A stretch of 64,000 nt of DNA, from contig JALPQD010000515.1 in NCBI GenBank assembly GCA_023101885.1, positions 62,001 to 126,000 of the forward strand, in the 5' to 3' direction. Source of the DNA: Typhlomys cinereus (lineage: Eukaryota; Chordata; Mammalia; Rodentia; Platacanthomyidae). Of the stretch, positions 1-11,537 are shown one piece after another. The translations under genes and the position numbers were made by a program. A model generated the notes under the pieces. The model was not told the DNA's origin. It did not search any database and worked only from the letters and a program-made list of their open reading frames with translations. Position 1 is the first letter of the stretch, and the number at the start of each line of letters is the position of its first letter.

Positions 1-2207
1 CCTTCCTCTCCCAATGCCTCCTGCTTCCTCTCTTCCATTCCCTAGAGCATCCTTTTGTGTGAATGCCAAATCTCCCTCTGAATCCTCCACCTTAGTGAGG
101 GTTCAGGACTCAGTGGCATAGCCCAGAATTCCTTCTTGGGCTCCCATTAGTATTGGAACTCTATTATGTCTGTTTACTCCCTTGCCTCTTAAGGATCCTC
201 TGCCTGGAGCCTTCTCCCTTGTGATCCATGCTAGAATTTGGGGGGGGGGATTGTTGACGTGTCAGCCATTGTGTCAGGTCAGGCAAAGTCCAATTCTGGC
301 TGCTGTAGCCCTAACTTGTGTGGAGTATCTTGCATATTGTTGGTCCTCCCCATCTTTAGGCTCTTACAATTTTGTTGTCCCCTCTTCCACAAGGTTCCTT
401 GAGCTTTGCTTTTCCTGCACTGCCATTGGCTGAATCCTGATTGATATTGAAGGTCACCTCCTAACCAAAGATAAAAGACTGCTTAAATGAAGATTTTAAT
501 ATAAGAGGAGACTCAAAGGTAGATGAAAGGATAGGAGTAGGACACAGCAGTGAGGGGGGTCAGTATCCCATTTCCAGGATGATTGATGTTTATCTGCCAG
601 CCCCTATGCCCTCCCTAATTGGTGAGATTAAACCTGTTCAGTCACAAGTGACCAGGAAGGGAAGTTAGAGTGAGATGCACCAGATATCTTGTAAGTATAC
701 ATGCAATATTTGACCGTGATCTATTTTCTCTACTGATGTGTGATCCCCTATCTCCTTTTTTGTGTGGCCTTCCTTCCCCTTCCCTCTTGTTTATAATCCT
801 TTTCGATTTCAGTAGGTATTACAGAGATTTATATTTGAATATGTCATTAAGAGGGTTTGGAATTAGGATCCATCTATTAGGGAGTACATATGGTACCTAT
901 CTTTCTGTGTCTGGGACACTTCGCTCAATATAATTTCTTCTAATTCCATCTATTTCTAGGCAAATTTCATTAATTCATCTTTTTTGTTGGCTGAATAGCA
1001 TTCCATTGTATAAATGTACCACATTTTCATTATTCATTCGTCAACTGTTGGGCATTTGGTTGATTCTATGACTTTGCTATTGTAAATAGTGTTGCAATGA
1101 ACATAGTTATGCTCATGTCACTATAGTGAATTTCTGCATTATGGGGGATTATTCCCAGAAGTGGTATAGCAGGGTCGGTCATATGGCATTTCAATCTTTA
1201 ACTTTTTTAGAAATACTGATCATTAGGTATAAGCCTGCATTCCTACCAGCAACATATGAGAGCTCCATTCTCTCTATATCCTCTCCAGCATTTGGTGGTG
1301 TTTGTATTGTGGATTTTTGCCATCCTGACAGAGGTGAGATGATATCTCAGGGAAGTTTTGATTTGCATTTCCTTGATGGTTAAGGATGTGGGACATTTTT
1401 TAAGATATTTATTAGCATTTGATTTTGTCCCTGGAAAAGTGTCTTTTGAGTTGTGAGGCCCATTTTTTAATTGGGCCACTTATCTCCTTGGTGTTTAGTG
1501 TTTTGAGTTCTTTGTGAACTCTGGATAATAGAGCTCTACCTGATAGGGAGTTAGTGAAGATATTCTCCCATTCTGTGGGTTGCCTTTTTGCTTGGTTTAC
1601 AATCTCTTTATCTGAACAGAAGCTCTTTAATTTTATAAGATCCTATTTGTTGAGTGTTGCTTCTAGTGCCTGTGCTATTGGATTTCTGTTTAGGAACTGT
1701 TTGCCTACCCCAATCAGCTCGAGGGAGTTCCATACCCTTTCAACGAGGGTTTTTATAGTCTCTGGCCTAATGTTCATGTCCTGTATCCATTTGGAATTTT
1801 TTTGTGTGCATGGTGACAATTACAGGGTCCAGTTTTAATCTTTAACATGCAGATACCCATATCCAGTTTTTCCAGAACCATTTGTTGAAGATGCTTTTCT
1901 TTTTCCATTGAATTTTTGGGCTCCTTTGTCAAAGATCAAATAGCTGTAATAGTATAATTATGTCTGGGTTTTCAACCCTTATCCATTGATCTACATGTCT
2001 ATTTTGGAGCCAGTACTAGGCTGTTTTTATTACTATGGATTTGTAGTATAGATTAAGGTTTGATATGGTGATACCTCCAGCAGTGTTTTTGCTACTCAGG
2101 ATTGTTTTTGCTATCCTGGGCCTTTTGTGCTTCCATATGAATTTTGAGATTGTTTGGTCAATTTCTTTAAAGAATTGCTTTGGGATTTTGATTGGTATAG
2201 TGTTGAA
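1..2207 (-). mobile_element. Old L1, 3' part (3'UTR and ORF2 C-terminus), decayed
   Basis: Minus-strand L1. About 1-900 is the pyrimidine-rich complement of an L1 3'UTR; the element runs off the left edge. About 900-2207 is the ORF2 C-terminal half with many frameshifts. A readable piece at 2016-2213 has the conserved PKQFFKE...[18 protein letters not shown] region downstream of the RT core. The copy is clearly older than the L1s at 37-53 kb because frames break every 100-300 bp. At about 2207 the L1 sequence flips to plus orientation, which suggests this and the next feature were one insertion. Confidence 0.85.
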
Positions 2208-2859
2208 TAACAACAGTCAACTTTTCATTGAAAAAGAAAAAGGCAGGATAACATAAAGAGGCTTATTTCAAGTTGTGAATGATCACAAATGTCAATTCAA
2301 GCTATCATATTCAGCTAAACTATCAATTATGTTCAAAGGCGAAAGAAAAATCTTCCCTGGCAAAAATAAACTGAACGCTTACATGACCACCAAGCCAAGA
2401 CTGCAGAAAATACTAGAAAAAAATATTCAAGACTGAAGAAAAAGATAAACACACTCAAGACAATCAAAGGTAAAAGTCATACCAGCATAACTAAGCAAAG
2501 AAAGAACACACATAAAAATCACAAAATTCAGAAACAGGAATCAACAAGCACTTCTCAAATAAACTATAAGCTTGAATATATTTGACTTCCCAATCAAAAG
2601 ATATAGGCTAAGATCATGAATTAAAAATCACAACTCATCAAGGTGCCTTCCAGAAACATACTTTCCCATGAATGATAGGAACTATCTGAAGGTGAAAGGC
2701 TGGTCAAAGATACTCCAAGGAAATTAAACTAAGAAACAAGCAGGAGTATCAATTCTAAAATCTGACAAAATCGACTTCAAACCAAAAAAATCATAAGAGA
2801 CACAGAAGGATTCTGCATACTTGTTAAAAGAATAATCTATCAGGAAGACTTCATAATTC

Positions 2860-2912
2860 TAAATGTGTGTGTATGTGTGTGCGCACATGCACGCGCGCGT
2901 GTGTGTGTGTAT
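2860..2912. repeat. TG/CG-rich simple repeat
   Basis: An alternating purine-pyrimidine tract (gtgtgtgtatgtgtgtgcgcacatgcacgcgcgcgtgtgtg...) expanded inside the endonuclease region of the old L1. The centre 'gcacgcgcgcgtgtg' is a sequence type able to form Z-DNA. Confidence 0.9.
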
Positions 2913-3668
2913 GAAATATAAAGGCTTACCTACATTTATTAAACAAACACTACAATATATAAAAAGCCAACCAACCCAAACATGATAATAGCAGGGGATT
3001 TCAACACTTTGCTCTCACTGATGGATAGGTCAAGAGGTCAGAAACTGAACAGAGACACGCTGGAATTAGATCAAACCATTAACCAATTAGGCCTAACTAA
3101 CATTTACCAAACTTTCATTCTAACACCAGGGAATAAAAATTCTTTTCAGCAGCTCATTGAACTTTCTTCCAGATAGACCATATACTAGGCAGCAAAGCAA
3201 ATTTCCTCTAATACAGGAAAATTGAAATTATATCTTGTATTCTATCTGATCTCCATAGACTAAAACTAGACATCCATAAAAAGTGAGCAACAGAAACTAC
3301 ACAAACACTTGGAAAGTAAGCAGCATGCTACTGAATGAGAAATGGACCTGGACTGAAATCAAAATAGAAACCCAAAAATTCCTGGAACTTAATGGTAATG
3401 GAAACACAATGTACCTAAATTTATGGGACGTAATAAAAGTACTATTAAGGGGAATTTTTATAGCACCCAACACCTACATAAAAAATTGAAACAAGTAAAG
3501 AACTTAACAATGCAGGTTAAAACCTTAGAGAAATAAGAGCAAACTAACTTCAATGCAGCAGATTGGTGCAGATTAATAAAATCATGGAAGCAATAACTAA
3601 AATTGATAGAAAGAAAACAAAACACAAAAATCAGAGTTAGTTTTTTATAAAATAAGCAGCAATACTGA

Positions 3669-4276
3669 AAAAAATCAACAAACCATAATTCAGAACATCA
3701 GAGACTCTACATCAACCACCTGGAACCAGCCAGCATAATCTCTCCCCATCCTAAAGCTCAGGGAAATTTGCGGAAGAGGGGGCGGTAAGATTGTAAGAGC
3801 CTAAAGATGGGGAGGAGCAATGATATGCAAGATACTCCACACAAGTTAGGGTCACCGTAGCCATAATCGGACTTTGCATGACCTGCGCAATGATTGACAT
3901 GTCAATGATCCCCCCCAAAGTCTAGCATGGATCACAGGACACTAGGATCCTTAGAGGCAAGGGATTAACCGCCACAATAGTGTTCCTATACTAAAGGGGA
4001 ACATAAGACAGCTCTAGGCAATGCTACCGAGTCCTTACACTTCATCAGAGAAGAGGACCCAGAGGGAAGTTTGACATACACACTAAAGGATGCTCCAGGA
4101 ATGCGGAGGGTAAAGGGGCAGTTAGAGGGGAGGGAGCATTGGGAGAAAGGGAGGAAGGGAGAAAGGAAGAGGAAAAGGGTGAAGGGAGCAAGGGGATCCA
4201 GGGAGGGATGGAGGGAGGGAGAGGAATGGGGTACTTATCAACTTTGTATGAGTGGAAAAAATAAATAAATAAATGA
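3669..4276 (+). mobile_element. 5'-truncated L1, 3'UTR only
   Basis: Plus-strand L1 3'UTR of a younger family, with the same text as the 3'UTRs near 28.86-29.39 kb: 'gcggaagagggggcgg', a GA-rich stretch at 4105-4225, and a tail of aataaataaataaat. It interrupts the older ORF2. Imperfect target-site duplications flank it at 3649-3668 and 4277-4293 (aaaataagc...aatactga and aaaataagcaatattga). No coding part is present. Confidence 0.8.
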
Positions 4277-4612
4277 AAAATAAGCAATATTGATAAACCC
4301 TTATCCAAATTAACCAAAACACCCAAATTATTAAAATTAGTGATGAAAATAAAGCTATCATAACTGATACCAAGGAAGTTCAGAGAATCATAAAGTCATA
4401 CTTCAAAAATTTATAATCTACTAAATTTGACAATTGAAAAGAAATAGATGAATTTCTAAGCATATACAGCACATTACATTTGAGCCAGGATGAATTCAAT
4501 TATTTAAATAGCAAAGAGAAGAATCACATGATTCTGTCAAAAGATGCAGAAAATCTTTCCACAAAATTCAATATCCCTTTATGATAAAAGCCCTGGAAAT
4601 AAAAGGAATGGA

Positions 4613-4845
4613 AGTTTGTTCCTATGTCTGTTTTTGTTCAGATATGTGCTGCTTTGATATAATGGCTCTGTAGTGTAATTAATTTGAAATCAGATATGTG
4701 ATAACACAAGCTTTGTTCTTTATGTTTAGAATGCTTTTGATTGGTCAGGGACTTTTATGCTTCCATATGATTTTAAGATTTTTTTTGTCCTATTTCTGAA
4801 AAGAGCATCATTGGAATTTTGATGATTCTATTTGCGTGTGTGTAC
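4613..4845 (-). mobile_element. Ancient L1 ORF2 fragment
   Basis: A minus-strand piece equivalent to the ORF2 section coding the ISKFIW...RPRIAKTIL region. On the plus strand it reads as the usual 'tttgttctttatgtttagaatgcttttgattgg...cttccatatga'. No open frame remains. It is more diverged than its neighbours. Confidence 0.65.
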
Positions 4846-4849
4846 TACT

Positions 4850-5125
4850 GTGTGTAAGCTATGTAAATATGTGCATGTGTGTGGAGGGCTGAAGGTGATG
4901 TTCGAGGTCTTATTCATTTTTATTTATTTTTCCATTTTTATTATTAAGACAGGATCTCTCAATTGAACCCAGAACTCAGTAAGGTAATTAGTCAGCTTGA
5001 TGATGATTCTTTGTCTTTGCTAGGATTACAGTGATCGCCACACCTGCCCAGCTTTTACATGAATTCTTGGAATCAAAATTCCAGTCCTCACACTTGTGAG
5101 GAAACATTTTAGCCACTAATCTATT
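4850..5125 (-). mobile_element. B4-like SINE remnant
   Basis: A minus-strand SINE relic. TG repeats lie at the tail side, followed by 'gacaggatctctcaattgaaccc', a B1-like 'gctaggattacagtgatcgccacacctgcccagctt', and an ID/tRNA-like end ('gaatcaaaattccagtcctcac...'). This B1-plus-ID order is that of rodent B4-type SINEs. Strongly diverged, so the family name is provisional. Confidence 0.55.
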
Positions 5126-5139
5126 TCTTCAGGTCTCTT

Positions 5140-5689
5140 ATATCTCCTATTCACCTTTAATAATGCCTAAATTTTTATTTGTTTGTTTTTCTAGTTTTAC
5201 AAGCATACGAATACTTATTCCTGTTTCCCTCCCTCCCTCTCCCTCCCTCCCACCTTTTCCCTTCCCTTCATCAATCCATCCCAATCTCTCCCACCCTCCT
5301 GCATACCTGCTTCTGTGGACCCAAGGGTTCCCTCTGGCTTGTCTAATCTTGTGGGAATTCAAGCCTCTGTGGCATACCAAGTTGCCTTTCTTCAGGGCAC
5401 CCCACTGATAGGGGCATTTCCCTTCACTCATCCAGCTTCAGTCCCCAAGGTTTCCACTGTGTGCTCTTATCTCTCTTGAGTTCTTCCATAGTCTATGGGG
5501 GCATGTTGGTATTTCAGTATTTTATTTAATTTTATTATTATTTAGTTGGTATTATACAGGTCTAGGAAGGATAAGTCTCATTGCAGTAAGTTCCTGGATA
5601 CAACAGTTCTACCTTGAATGGAATATTTCGTTCAAGAGTGGACCTTACCATCTTTAGATTCTTACAATCTCATTGTCCCCCTTCCATGG
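5140..5689 (-). mobile_element. Old L1 3'UTR, first part
   Basis: Complement of an L1 3'UTR. A pyrimidine-rich tract at 5225-5300 (ccctccctccctctccctccctccc) is followed by text shared with the other old 3'UTR copies, including 'tcttacaatct' near the end. It is interrupted by the 0.4-kb repeat at 5690 and appears to resume at 6111. Confidence 0.7.
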
Positions 5690-6110
5690 GTGTCATATTT
5701 GGGCATAGGCATCAACTTGACAGTTGAGGGTTTGAGCTCTGGACACATTTGTAGAGAATTAGTGATTGAATTAGGCCCAGAGCGGACCTGTAGGAGATTG
5801 TCTAGCTGATGGGGCAGGCCCAGCCCATGGTGGGTGGGATTAGGCCCTGGAATAAAATACAGACAGCTGGTTGAGAGATTGGCATCCTTCTGTACACTTG
5901 GCCACATATGTTGGTCTGGCAAGTAATTGTCCCTCTCAGCCATTATGTAGAGATGATGTGGCCAGTTCCCTCGGCCCTGGTGTTGGTGCATGCTCTCTTG
6001 TCAAACTGGACTGAAAACTGTAACCAGACAATCGTAAAAGACAATAAACCCCTTGTTCCCTTAAGCCATTTGATGGTCATTTATCAGCAACCATGCAGGT
6101 GAACTGCAAC
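5690..6110 (+). mobile_element. 0.4-kb interspersed repeat, copy 1
   Basis: First of four copies of a non-coding unit of about 410 bp. Marks shared by all copies are 'aggcacaggtatcaacttgacagt' near the start, 'gagattgtctagctgatgg' in the middle, and an 'aataaacc...ccttgttcccttaag' stretch followed by 'catttatcagcaacc' near the end. The ends are weakly inverted (TGTcatAGTT / TGTtgcAGTT). There is no ORF or poly(A) tail, and the flanking direct repeats are short. This resembles a non-autonomous DNA transposon, but the family was not identified. Confidence 0.7.
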
Positions 6111-6960
6111 AATGGCTTCCCTAAATCTTAGGATAGAGAGAGATTAGTCGGCCTGATTCTGGGTGAGTCTCACCAGATTGCTGGTAGTCTGCATTACCAC
6201 TGGCCATTGCTGTCCACTTCACAACTCTTCTGCCCTAGGCTGCATCCTGTCAGGGTGTTGAGATTCTATACGTCTGTTGTAGAAAACTTCTAGGCTGAGT
6301 GCTAAGTGTTCTTCAAGCTATTTACAAAGCAGTTTGGTGTACTGTCTTCCTACCTATAAGTCATTGGCTGTTTTTTTTTTCTTCCTATTGATCTATTTCA
6401 TTCCCTTTTTTAGGTTCTTGTTCTGTTAACAGGTCTTGAGTTCACCCAGAAAGCTGTTGGTTGTCTCCATGATACTCATGCCACTATTACACTGGTGGTC
6501 ACCTGTCACCATGGTGATTTTTATTACAACTTGCAGATGTCATAAGCTGATGAGGTCTGTGATTATATCTCTTCCCTAGTAGCTTTTAAAGTATTCCTTG
6601 GTGCTGTGTAAGCTCTCCAGCAAGGAGGAAGTTCTAGTTGATGTATTCTGCATATGTCCTGTGGTCCATATGTGTTGTATCTTCAATAATAGGGTCTTAC
6701 TGACAGTTTTTTTGGAGAGCAAGCAAGAGCAATGGCAAAAGCCTATAATGTTTGGGGAGCTTTTGAGATCTCTTTCTGTCTAGATTTTTAGAATAATATG
6801 GGAAACACTGATATTAGCCCAGATCTCTCTCCAAATATCACAGTGAAAATGTTAACATTTTGTCATTTCATTTTCCTTTATTCCTTAAATAAAAGCTATA
6901 CAAAATTCTATTGGTTCTTGTGGTAGTTCACCATACCATATAATGCCAGCAAACCATCCT
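6111..6960 (-). other. Old non-coding DNA, start L1 3'UTR-like
   Basis: Roughly the first 250 bp continue the L1 3'UTR interrupted at 5690 ('cttaggatagagagagattagtc...gccctaggctgcatcctg'). From about 6350 to 6960 I see no ORF, RNA gene or clear repeat signature. It is probably very old retroelement sequence. Confidence 0.5.
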
Positions 6961-6967
6961 ACTATTC

Positions 6968-7960
6968 TTTTTTTTCTCCCACATTTTATTTTTTTCCCAA
7001 TGATACAAGCTCCATAGCGACTCCCGTCTTCTCCCTCCTTTCTCCCTCCCCAGTCCCCCTTTGAACTCTCCCCTCCTTTTTCCCTTCCTTTCACCTCCCC
7101 ATCTCCCCTTCTTCCAGTGATTCTTCCTTTCCCCTCTCCCGTCCCCTAGAGCATCCTGTTGTGTGAATGACAAACCTCCCTCTGACTCCTCCACCCTAGT
7201 GAGGTGTAAGGACTCAGTTGCTATAGCCCAGAGCCCTTTCTTCGGCTTCTAGTTAGGAGGGGAACTCTATTGTGACTGTTAATCCCTTGCCTCTAAGGAT
7301 CCTGCTGCCTGTGATCCATGCTAGACTTTTGGGAGTTGTAGACATGTCAGTCATTGTGCAGGTCATGCAAAGTCCGATTATGGCTACTGTAAGCCCTAAC
7401 TTGTATGGAGTATCTTGCATATCATTGGTCCTCCCCATCTTTAGGCTCTTACAATCTTGCTGCCCCCTCTTCTGCAAGTTTCTCCAAGCTTTAGGATGGG
7501 GAGAGATTTGGCTGGTCTGGTTTCAGGTGAATAATGTAGGGTTTTTGGTGTTCTGAATTATGGTTTGTTGTTGTTTTCAGTTTTGCTTTTCTTGCACCAC
7601 CCTTGGCTCCATCCTGATTGGTATTGGAGGTCACCTCCTAACCAAAGATAAAAAGCTTTTAAGTGAAGATCCTAGTATAAGAGGAGACTCAAAGGTAGAT
7701 GGAATAGGAGTAGGACACTGAAGTGAGGGGAGGTCAGTGTCCATTATCAGGATGGTTACCATCTGTCTGTCAATCCCTATACCCTCCCTGATTGGTGAGA
7801 TCAAACCTCTTTAGTTGTAGGCCACCAGGAAAGGAAGTGAGTGAAGTTCGCCTGGATGTCTCGCTACTTACATGCAGTACTTGATGGTGACCTATTTTCT
7901 TTACTGAAGCCTGATCCCCTAGTAATCTCTTACTGATTTATATTTTTATATGTTGCCACT
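6968..7960 (-). mobile_element. 5'-truncated L1, 3'UTR only
   Basis: A T-run at 6968-6974 marks the poly(A) side, followed by the complement of a complete L1 3'UTR: a CT-rich stretch at 7020-7145, 'tctaaggatcc', 'gctagacttttggg', 'agtccgattatgg', 'ttaggctcttacaatct' and 'ctcaaaggtagatg'. It runs out near 7930-7960 before ORF2. No coding sequence is present. Confidence 0.75.
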
Positions 7961-8070
7961 GGTCTCTCATATATAATTACCCTTTGAAATGCTCCCATGT
8001 GTTTAGTATAACAATGTTGTTAGGGATTTGAATCTTTTGTTGCTGTTTTTTGTTTCTCTTGGCTGTTTTT

Positions 8071-8116
8071 TTTTATTATTATTATTATTTATTCAACTGT
8101 GTGTATATGCGCGCGT

Positions 8117-8157
<41 letters not shown>

Positions 8158-8373
8158 TGTCTATGTGTGTGTAGAACCACGGACGAATTCGCGAACCACC
8201 ATGGACGCCTCCACCTCCTTCTGCCCCGGGATTCACAGGCTCCGCCCTACCAGGACCAGAAGCGCAGGCCGCCCCCGCTTCCGCCTGGCGTCTATACGTG
8301 GGATCTGGGATCCGAACTCGGGACCTTCCGCCTGCAAGGTGGAGGCTTAACCCCTGAGCCACCTCTCCAGCCC
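8071..8373 (-). mobile_element. tRNA-headed SINE with TG-rich tail, copy 1
   Basis: A minus-strand SINE. The complement begins at 8373 with a tRNA-like head: ggctggagaggtggctcag is the A-box region and gagttcggatcc the B box. A unique body follows, then (CA)n at 8100-8172 and an A-rich tail. A perfect 16-bp target-site duplication (tctcttggctgttttt) lies at 8055-8070 and 8374-8389. The family is transcribed by Pol III by analogy and mobilised by L1. CpGs are retained and the TSD is perfect, so the copy is young. Confidence 0.9.
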
Positions 8374-8400
8374 TCTCTTGGCTGTTTTTAACCACTGTTT

Positions 8401-8456
8401 TATATATATATATATATTTATATATATATTTATATATATTTTTATGTGTGATATAT
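8401..8456. repeat. AT-dinucleotide microsatellite
   Basis: Interrupted (TA)n tract of about 55 bp (tatatatatatatatatttatatatata...) lying between two SINEs. Confidence 0.9.
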
Positions 8457-8528
8457 ATTATGTACCTACTCATATGTTATATATGTGCTCTTAAATTATT
8501 TTAGCCTTTTTGTTATTGGTGATATTAT

Positions 8529-8615
8529 TCTTTAAAATTTTTTTATTTATTCAATTGTGCATGTGTGCGTGTGTGCATGTGTATGTATATGTGTGTATGT
8601 ATGTGTGTGTATGTA

Positions 8616-8679
<64 letters not shown>

Positions 8680-8885
8680 ACCACGGATGAATTCAGGAAA
8701 CACAATGGGTGCCTCCACCTCCTCCTTGTTTACTCTGCCCTGGGATTCACAGATTCTGCCCTACCAGGACCAGAAATGCAGGCTGCCCCGCTTCCGCCTG
8801 GCATCTATACGTGGGGTCTAGGATCTGAACTCAGGACCTTCCGCCTGCAAGGCAGAGGCTTAACCCCTGAGCCACCTCTCCAGCC
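8529..8885 (-). mobile_element. tRNA-headed SINE with TG-rich tail, copy 2
   Basis: Same family and orientation as the copy at 8071-8373. The head (complement of 8885 leftwards, ggctggagaggtggctcag) and the B-box-like gagttcagatcc are present. The CA-type tail (8566-8676 as TG/TA) is longer than in copy 1. A perfect 19-bp duplication (ttgttattggtgatattat) flanks it at 8510-8528 and 8886-8904. The body has a short extra segment ('ttgtttactctg') that copies 1 and 3 lack but copy 4 (29495-29772) has, so at least two subtypes exist. Confidence 0.92.
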
Positions 8886-8929
8886 TTGTTATTGGTGATA
8901 TTATGATAGTATTTTTCTTTTTTCTCTTT

Positions 8930-9165
8930 TGTTTAATTTTCTTTTCTTTTTACAAGAGCAATGAATAATAAGCTCTGCTCCCCTCCTTCCCCTTCCTTTC
9001 CTCTACTTTACTCTCTTTCCCTGTTTCCCTCCCTCCCTTCCCTTCTTCAATCCAGGCCACTCCCTTCTACCCTCCAGTCCATCTGCTTCTATGATTACTG
9101 GGGTTCCTTCTGGATCATCTGGTCTTGTGGGGTATTCAGACTTTTGTGGAATATACTAGTAGTTT
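8930..9165 (-). mobile_element. Old L1 3'UTR fragment
   Basis: Complement of a GA-rich L1 3'UTR end: a CT-rich run at 8980-9050, then 'ctgcttctatgattactggggttccttctggatcatctggtcttgtggg' matching the text of the 5.3-kb and 11.4-kb copies. Heavily decayed. Confidence 0.65.
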
Positions 9166-9317
9166 TTATATATATTTACTGTGTTTCATGTTAACATTTT
9201 CATTTTCATAATATATAAAATAGATTTGGGGTGTACTTAGTCTAATTGCCTTACCTTTCCTCTCCTAATGGTCCCACTTCTATTCCCAAGGGTTATAGTT
9301 TTTTATTTTTATGAATA

Positions 9318-9328
9318 TGTGTGTGTGT

Positions 9329-9371
<43 letters not shown>

Positions 9372-9545
9372 TGTGTGTGTGTGTGAGTAAACTTCAGCCT
9401 ATTTATGGAGGCCAGAGGAGAGCCACTGTATCAACTTCCATTTTGCCTTATCTCACTGTAACTGTATTGGTATTGTATGTACCACCGTGCCTGGGTTCCT
9501 CGCACTGGCACAGCAAACATTTTACATACTATGACATCTTCCTAG
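9318..9545 (-). mobile_element. B4-like SINE remnant with (TG)n
   Basis: A (TG)n run (9318-9388), then 'ggaggccagaggagagccact' and 'gtaccaccgtgcctgggttcctcgcactggcacagcaaacatttta'. The same order of parts is seen in the B4-like relic at 4.85 kb and in rodent B4 elements. Diverged, no function expected. Confidence 0.5.
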
Positions 9546-9628
9546 GAAGGGTCATAGCTATTTTTTCTTATTTTTTTGGAAGATTTTAAGGAAAAAATTC
9601 TCTTATAACAATAGAACGGTATGGTTTT

Positions 9629-10065
9629 TTTTTTTTTTGGTCGTAGTTTGCTTTTATTTAAAGAGTTATACTGAATCACACAATGTCCTGGTACTAAAAT
9701 TAAATTTGCCATTTCCTTTATAAGTTTACATGACATGCTTGTTTCATCTTCCTGTAGCTGAACGAATACAGAACTAATCAGCTTAAGGGAACCAGGTCCT
9801 TTTATGCTTACAGTTGTGGTTACACTGAATAGTCCAATTTGGAAGATGAGTTCATATATGCCAATGTGCCAAAACATGCCAAAGTACTGAACCAGCCCTT
9901 TCCATTTTATCCGGTTACCCAGGAAATGGTCCTACCCACCGTAGTCTGGATCTTTCCACATCAATTATGTAATCTCCCACAATCTCGCTCAGGGATTCTT
10001 CATGTATGTACTCTTCATATATGCATCCAAAAGTTAAACTCTCAGTTGTCAAATTGGCACATCAT
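9629..10065 (-). pseudogene. Probable processed pseudogene, parent unrecognised
   Basis: A T-run at about 9629-9642 is directly followed by 'ggtcgtagtttgcttttatttaaag', which is an AATAAA signal about 15 nt before a poly(A) tail on the minus strand. This is the hallmark of a reverse-transcribed mRNA 3' end. An imperfect flanking repeat is suggested by 'tcttataacaatag' at about 9601 and 'tcttattaacacat' at about 10066. Upstream on the minus strand, no frame stays open for a recognisable protein; one of 111 codons (9542-9877) is not recognised and includes tail sequence. It could instead be a non-coding RNA retrocopy. Confidence 0.45.
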
Positions 10066-11220
10066 ATCTTATTAACACATGAAGTACATTGTCATAATTC
10101 TATACCATGAAATAATTCTAAATGTTGAATACTTTAAAAAGTATTGTAAATCTGTTCATTATCATGCAATAAATAATACTTAAAATAAAATGACTACCCA
10201 ACCATAAGCATCACCCAGTCAATTATGAAACAGAATGTGATAAAATATTATTCACCTATTTTGAGGATGTTTTAAAAATCCATAATAACAAGAAACACAA
10301 GTGCCAATATGAAAAAGAAAAATGCAAAATGTGACATTGCAAGTGCAGTATCTCAAATATTTTCAAGTATATATAGAAAAAGGGCCAAAGTAAATGACTG
10401 CAGATATTAGTCATTTTTGCTTGAAGGTAATAAGTTTACCGATAGATTTATTTTTTAATTAGTATTGTGATGAACTCATACCTCTATAATATATTTTGAC
10501 CATGGCAACTACCATTACTCTCTCTCTCTTTGTCTTGTTCTCCTAATTCCACTAATCTTCTTCCACTATTTTCATGTCATTCTTTATGACCCATTGAGTT
10601 GAACTGAGGTTCCTTACCTGACATGGTTGGGCGGTTGTTTACTGGAGCTTTGGCAACTTACTACTGGCTAAATCACTAGATAAAATAACTCCACCAACGT
10701 CAGCTACTGATCGCTCCTCAGGGAGGGTGAGACCTCATGAGCCTCTTGCAAATCTGTCTTGGAATGTTGGTGAACCCAGTCTTCCACAGAACTTGTAGAG
10801 GCAATCTTAGCTGCTGAGTTTTTGAGTACAATGGCTAGATTATGTCTAAAAGAGAGCATTTCACAACACTCCTCCCCATACTTCAGCTCTGTTTTTTTTT
10901 CTTCCTTCCACTCTTGTGTAGCCCTGAGCACTCAACAGTCATTTATTTTCCACACTTTGGTGTTGAATTCGATGTGTCTGAATCTCTAAATTATCTGACA
11001 CATACTATGAACAATACTGAGAAAAGCACTAATCTATGGTTATAAACAAATATGTAGACAGCAGTATGACATCATATCCATTTAGTGAAATAATGGTGTT
11101 CAGTGCAAACTTGTGGACCTATGACATTCCTCGTTACAGGCAATTTTCTTTTTTATAAATTCATAACCAGAACTTACTACTATATTCCCTGCATATCTAG
11201 GACAGCAACAAAGACAGATT
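10066..11220. other. No recognisable gene or repeat
   Basis: AT-rich sequence without a convincing ORF, RNA gene or family-level repeat. It may be unique DNA between retroelement insertions. Confidence 0.5.
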
Positions 11221-11537
11221 TTTTAAAATTATTTTTTATTTTTCTAGTTTTATAGATATGAGTGGTTGTCCCTTCTCTCTCCTTTTCTTCTTTTTCCTCC
11301 ATCCTCTCTCACTCTCTTCTCCCATCACCTATCCATCCCTCTTCCTCCCGCCCTCCTGCCTTTCTACTTATGTGGATACCAAGATTCTCTTCAGTTTGTC
11401 TGCATTAGTATGGACTCAGGCCTCTATTGCAAATTACATAATGGGAGAATGTTGATATGTCATTCATAATGCAGCAGCCCTATCTTGAGTGGAATATCCT
11501 AATCAGTAGTGGACCTCCCTACTCTTAGGCTCTTACA
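11221..11537 (-). mobile_element. Old L1 3'UTR, outer shell of a five-level nest (left part)
   Basis: Starts with a T-rich 3' end (11221-11248), followed by the CT-rich tract (11270-11365) and 'ggacctccctactcttaggctcttacaatct'. It stops where the 0.4-kb repeat begins and continues at 19869 ('cttacagcctcctcttcgagatttcctgag'). Confidence 0.75.

Larger units (their letters stand above)
2208..4612 (+). mobile_element. Inverted 5' segment of old L1 (ORF1 C-term to ORF2 RT start), decayed
   Basis: Plus-strand L1 sequence abutting the minus-strand L1 to its left. It starts in the ORF1 C-terminal domain (about 2330-2460, 'MTTKPRLQKILE'), passes the ORF1-ORF2 spacer and the endonuclease domain (2982-3176, 'IIAGDFNT'), and ends near the start of the RT domain at about 4612. 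It is broken by indels, a TG-rich expansion near 2870 and a later L1 3'UTR insertion at 3669-4276. The arrangement fits the 5' inversion produced by twin priming, with about 0.8 kb of ORF2 missing at the inversion point. That link is inferred. Confidence 0.75.

Noticed and set aside
8071..8373. tRNA genes at the SINE heads (8.3, 8.9, 16.2, 20.68, 29.77 kb)
   Set aside because: Only A- and B-box-like words are present. No complete cloverleaf with paired acceptor stem could be drawn, and TSDs show they are SINEs.
8099..8391. Frames of 83-126 codons rich in Val-Cys or Thr-His repeats over TG tracts (8, 8.5, 16 and 29.5 kb)
   Set aside because: They are translations of (TG)n tails and SINE bodies, created by low stop frequency in the simple repeat.
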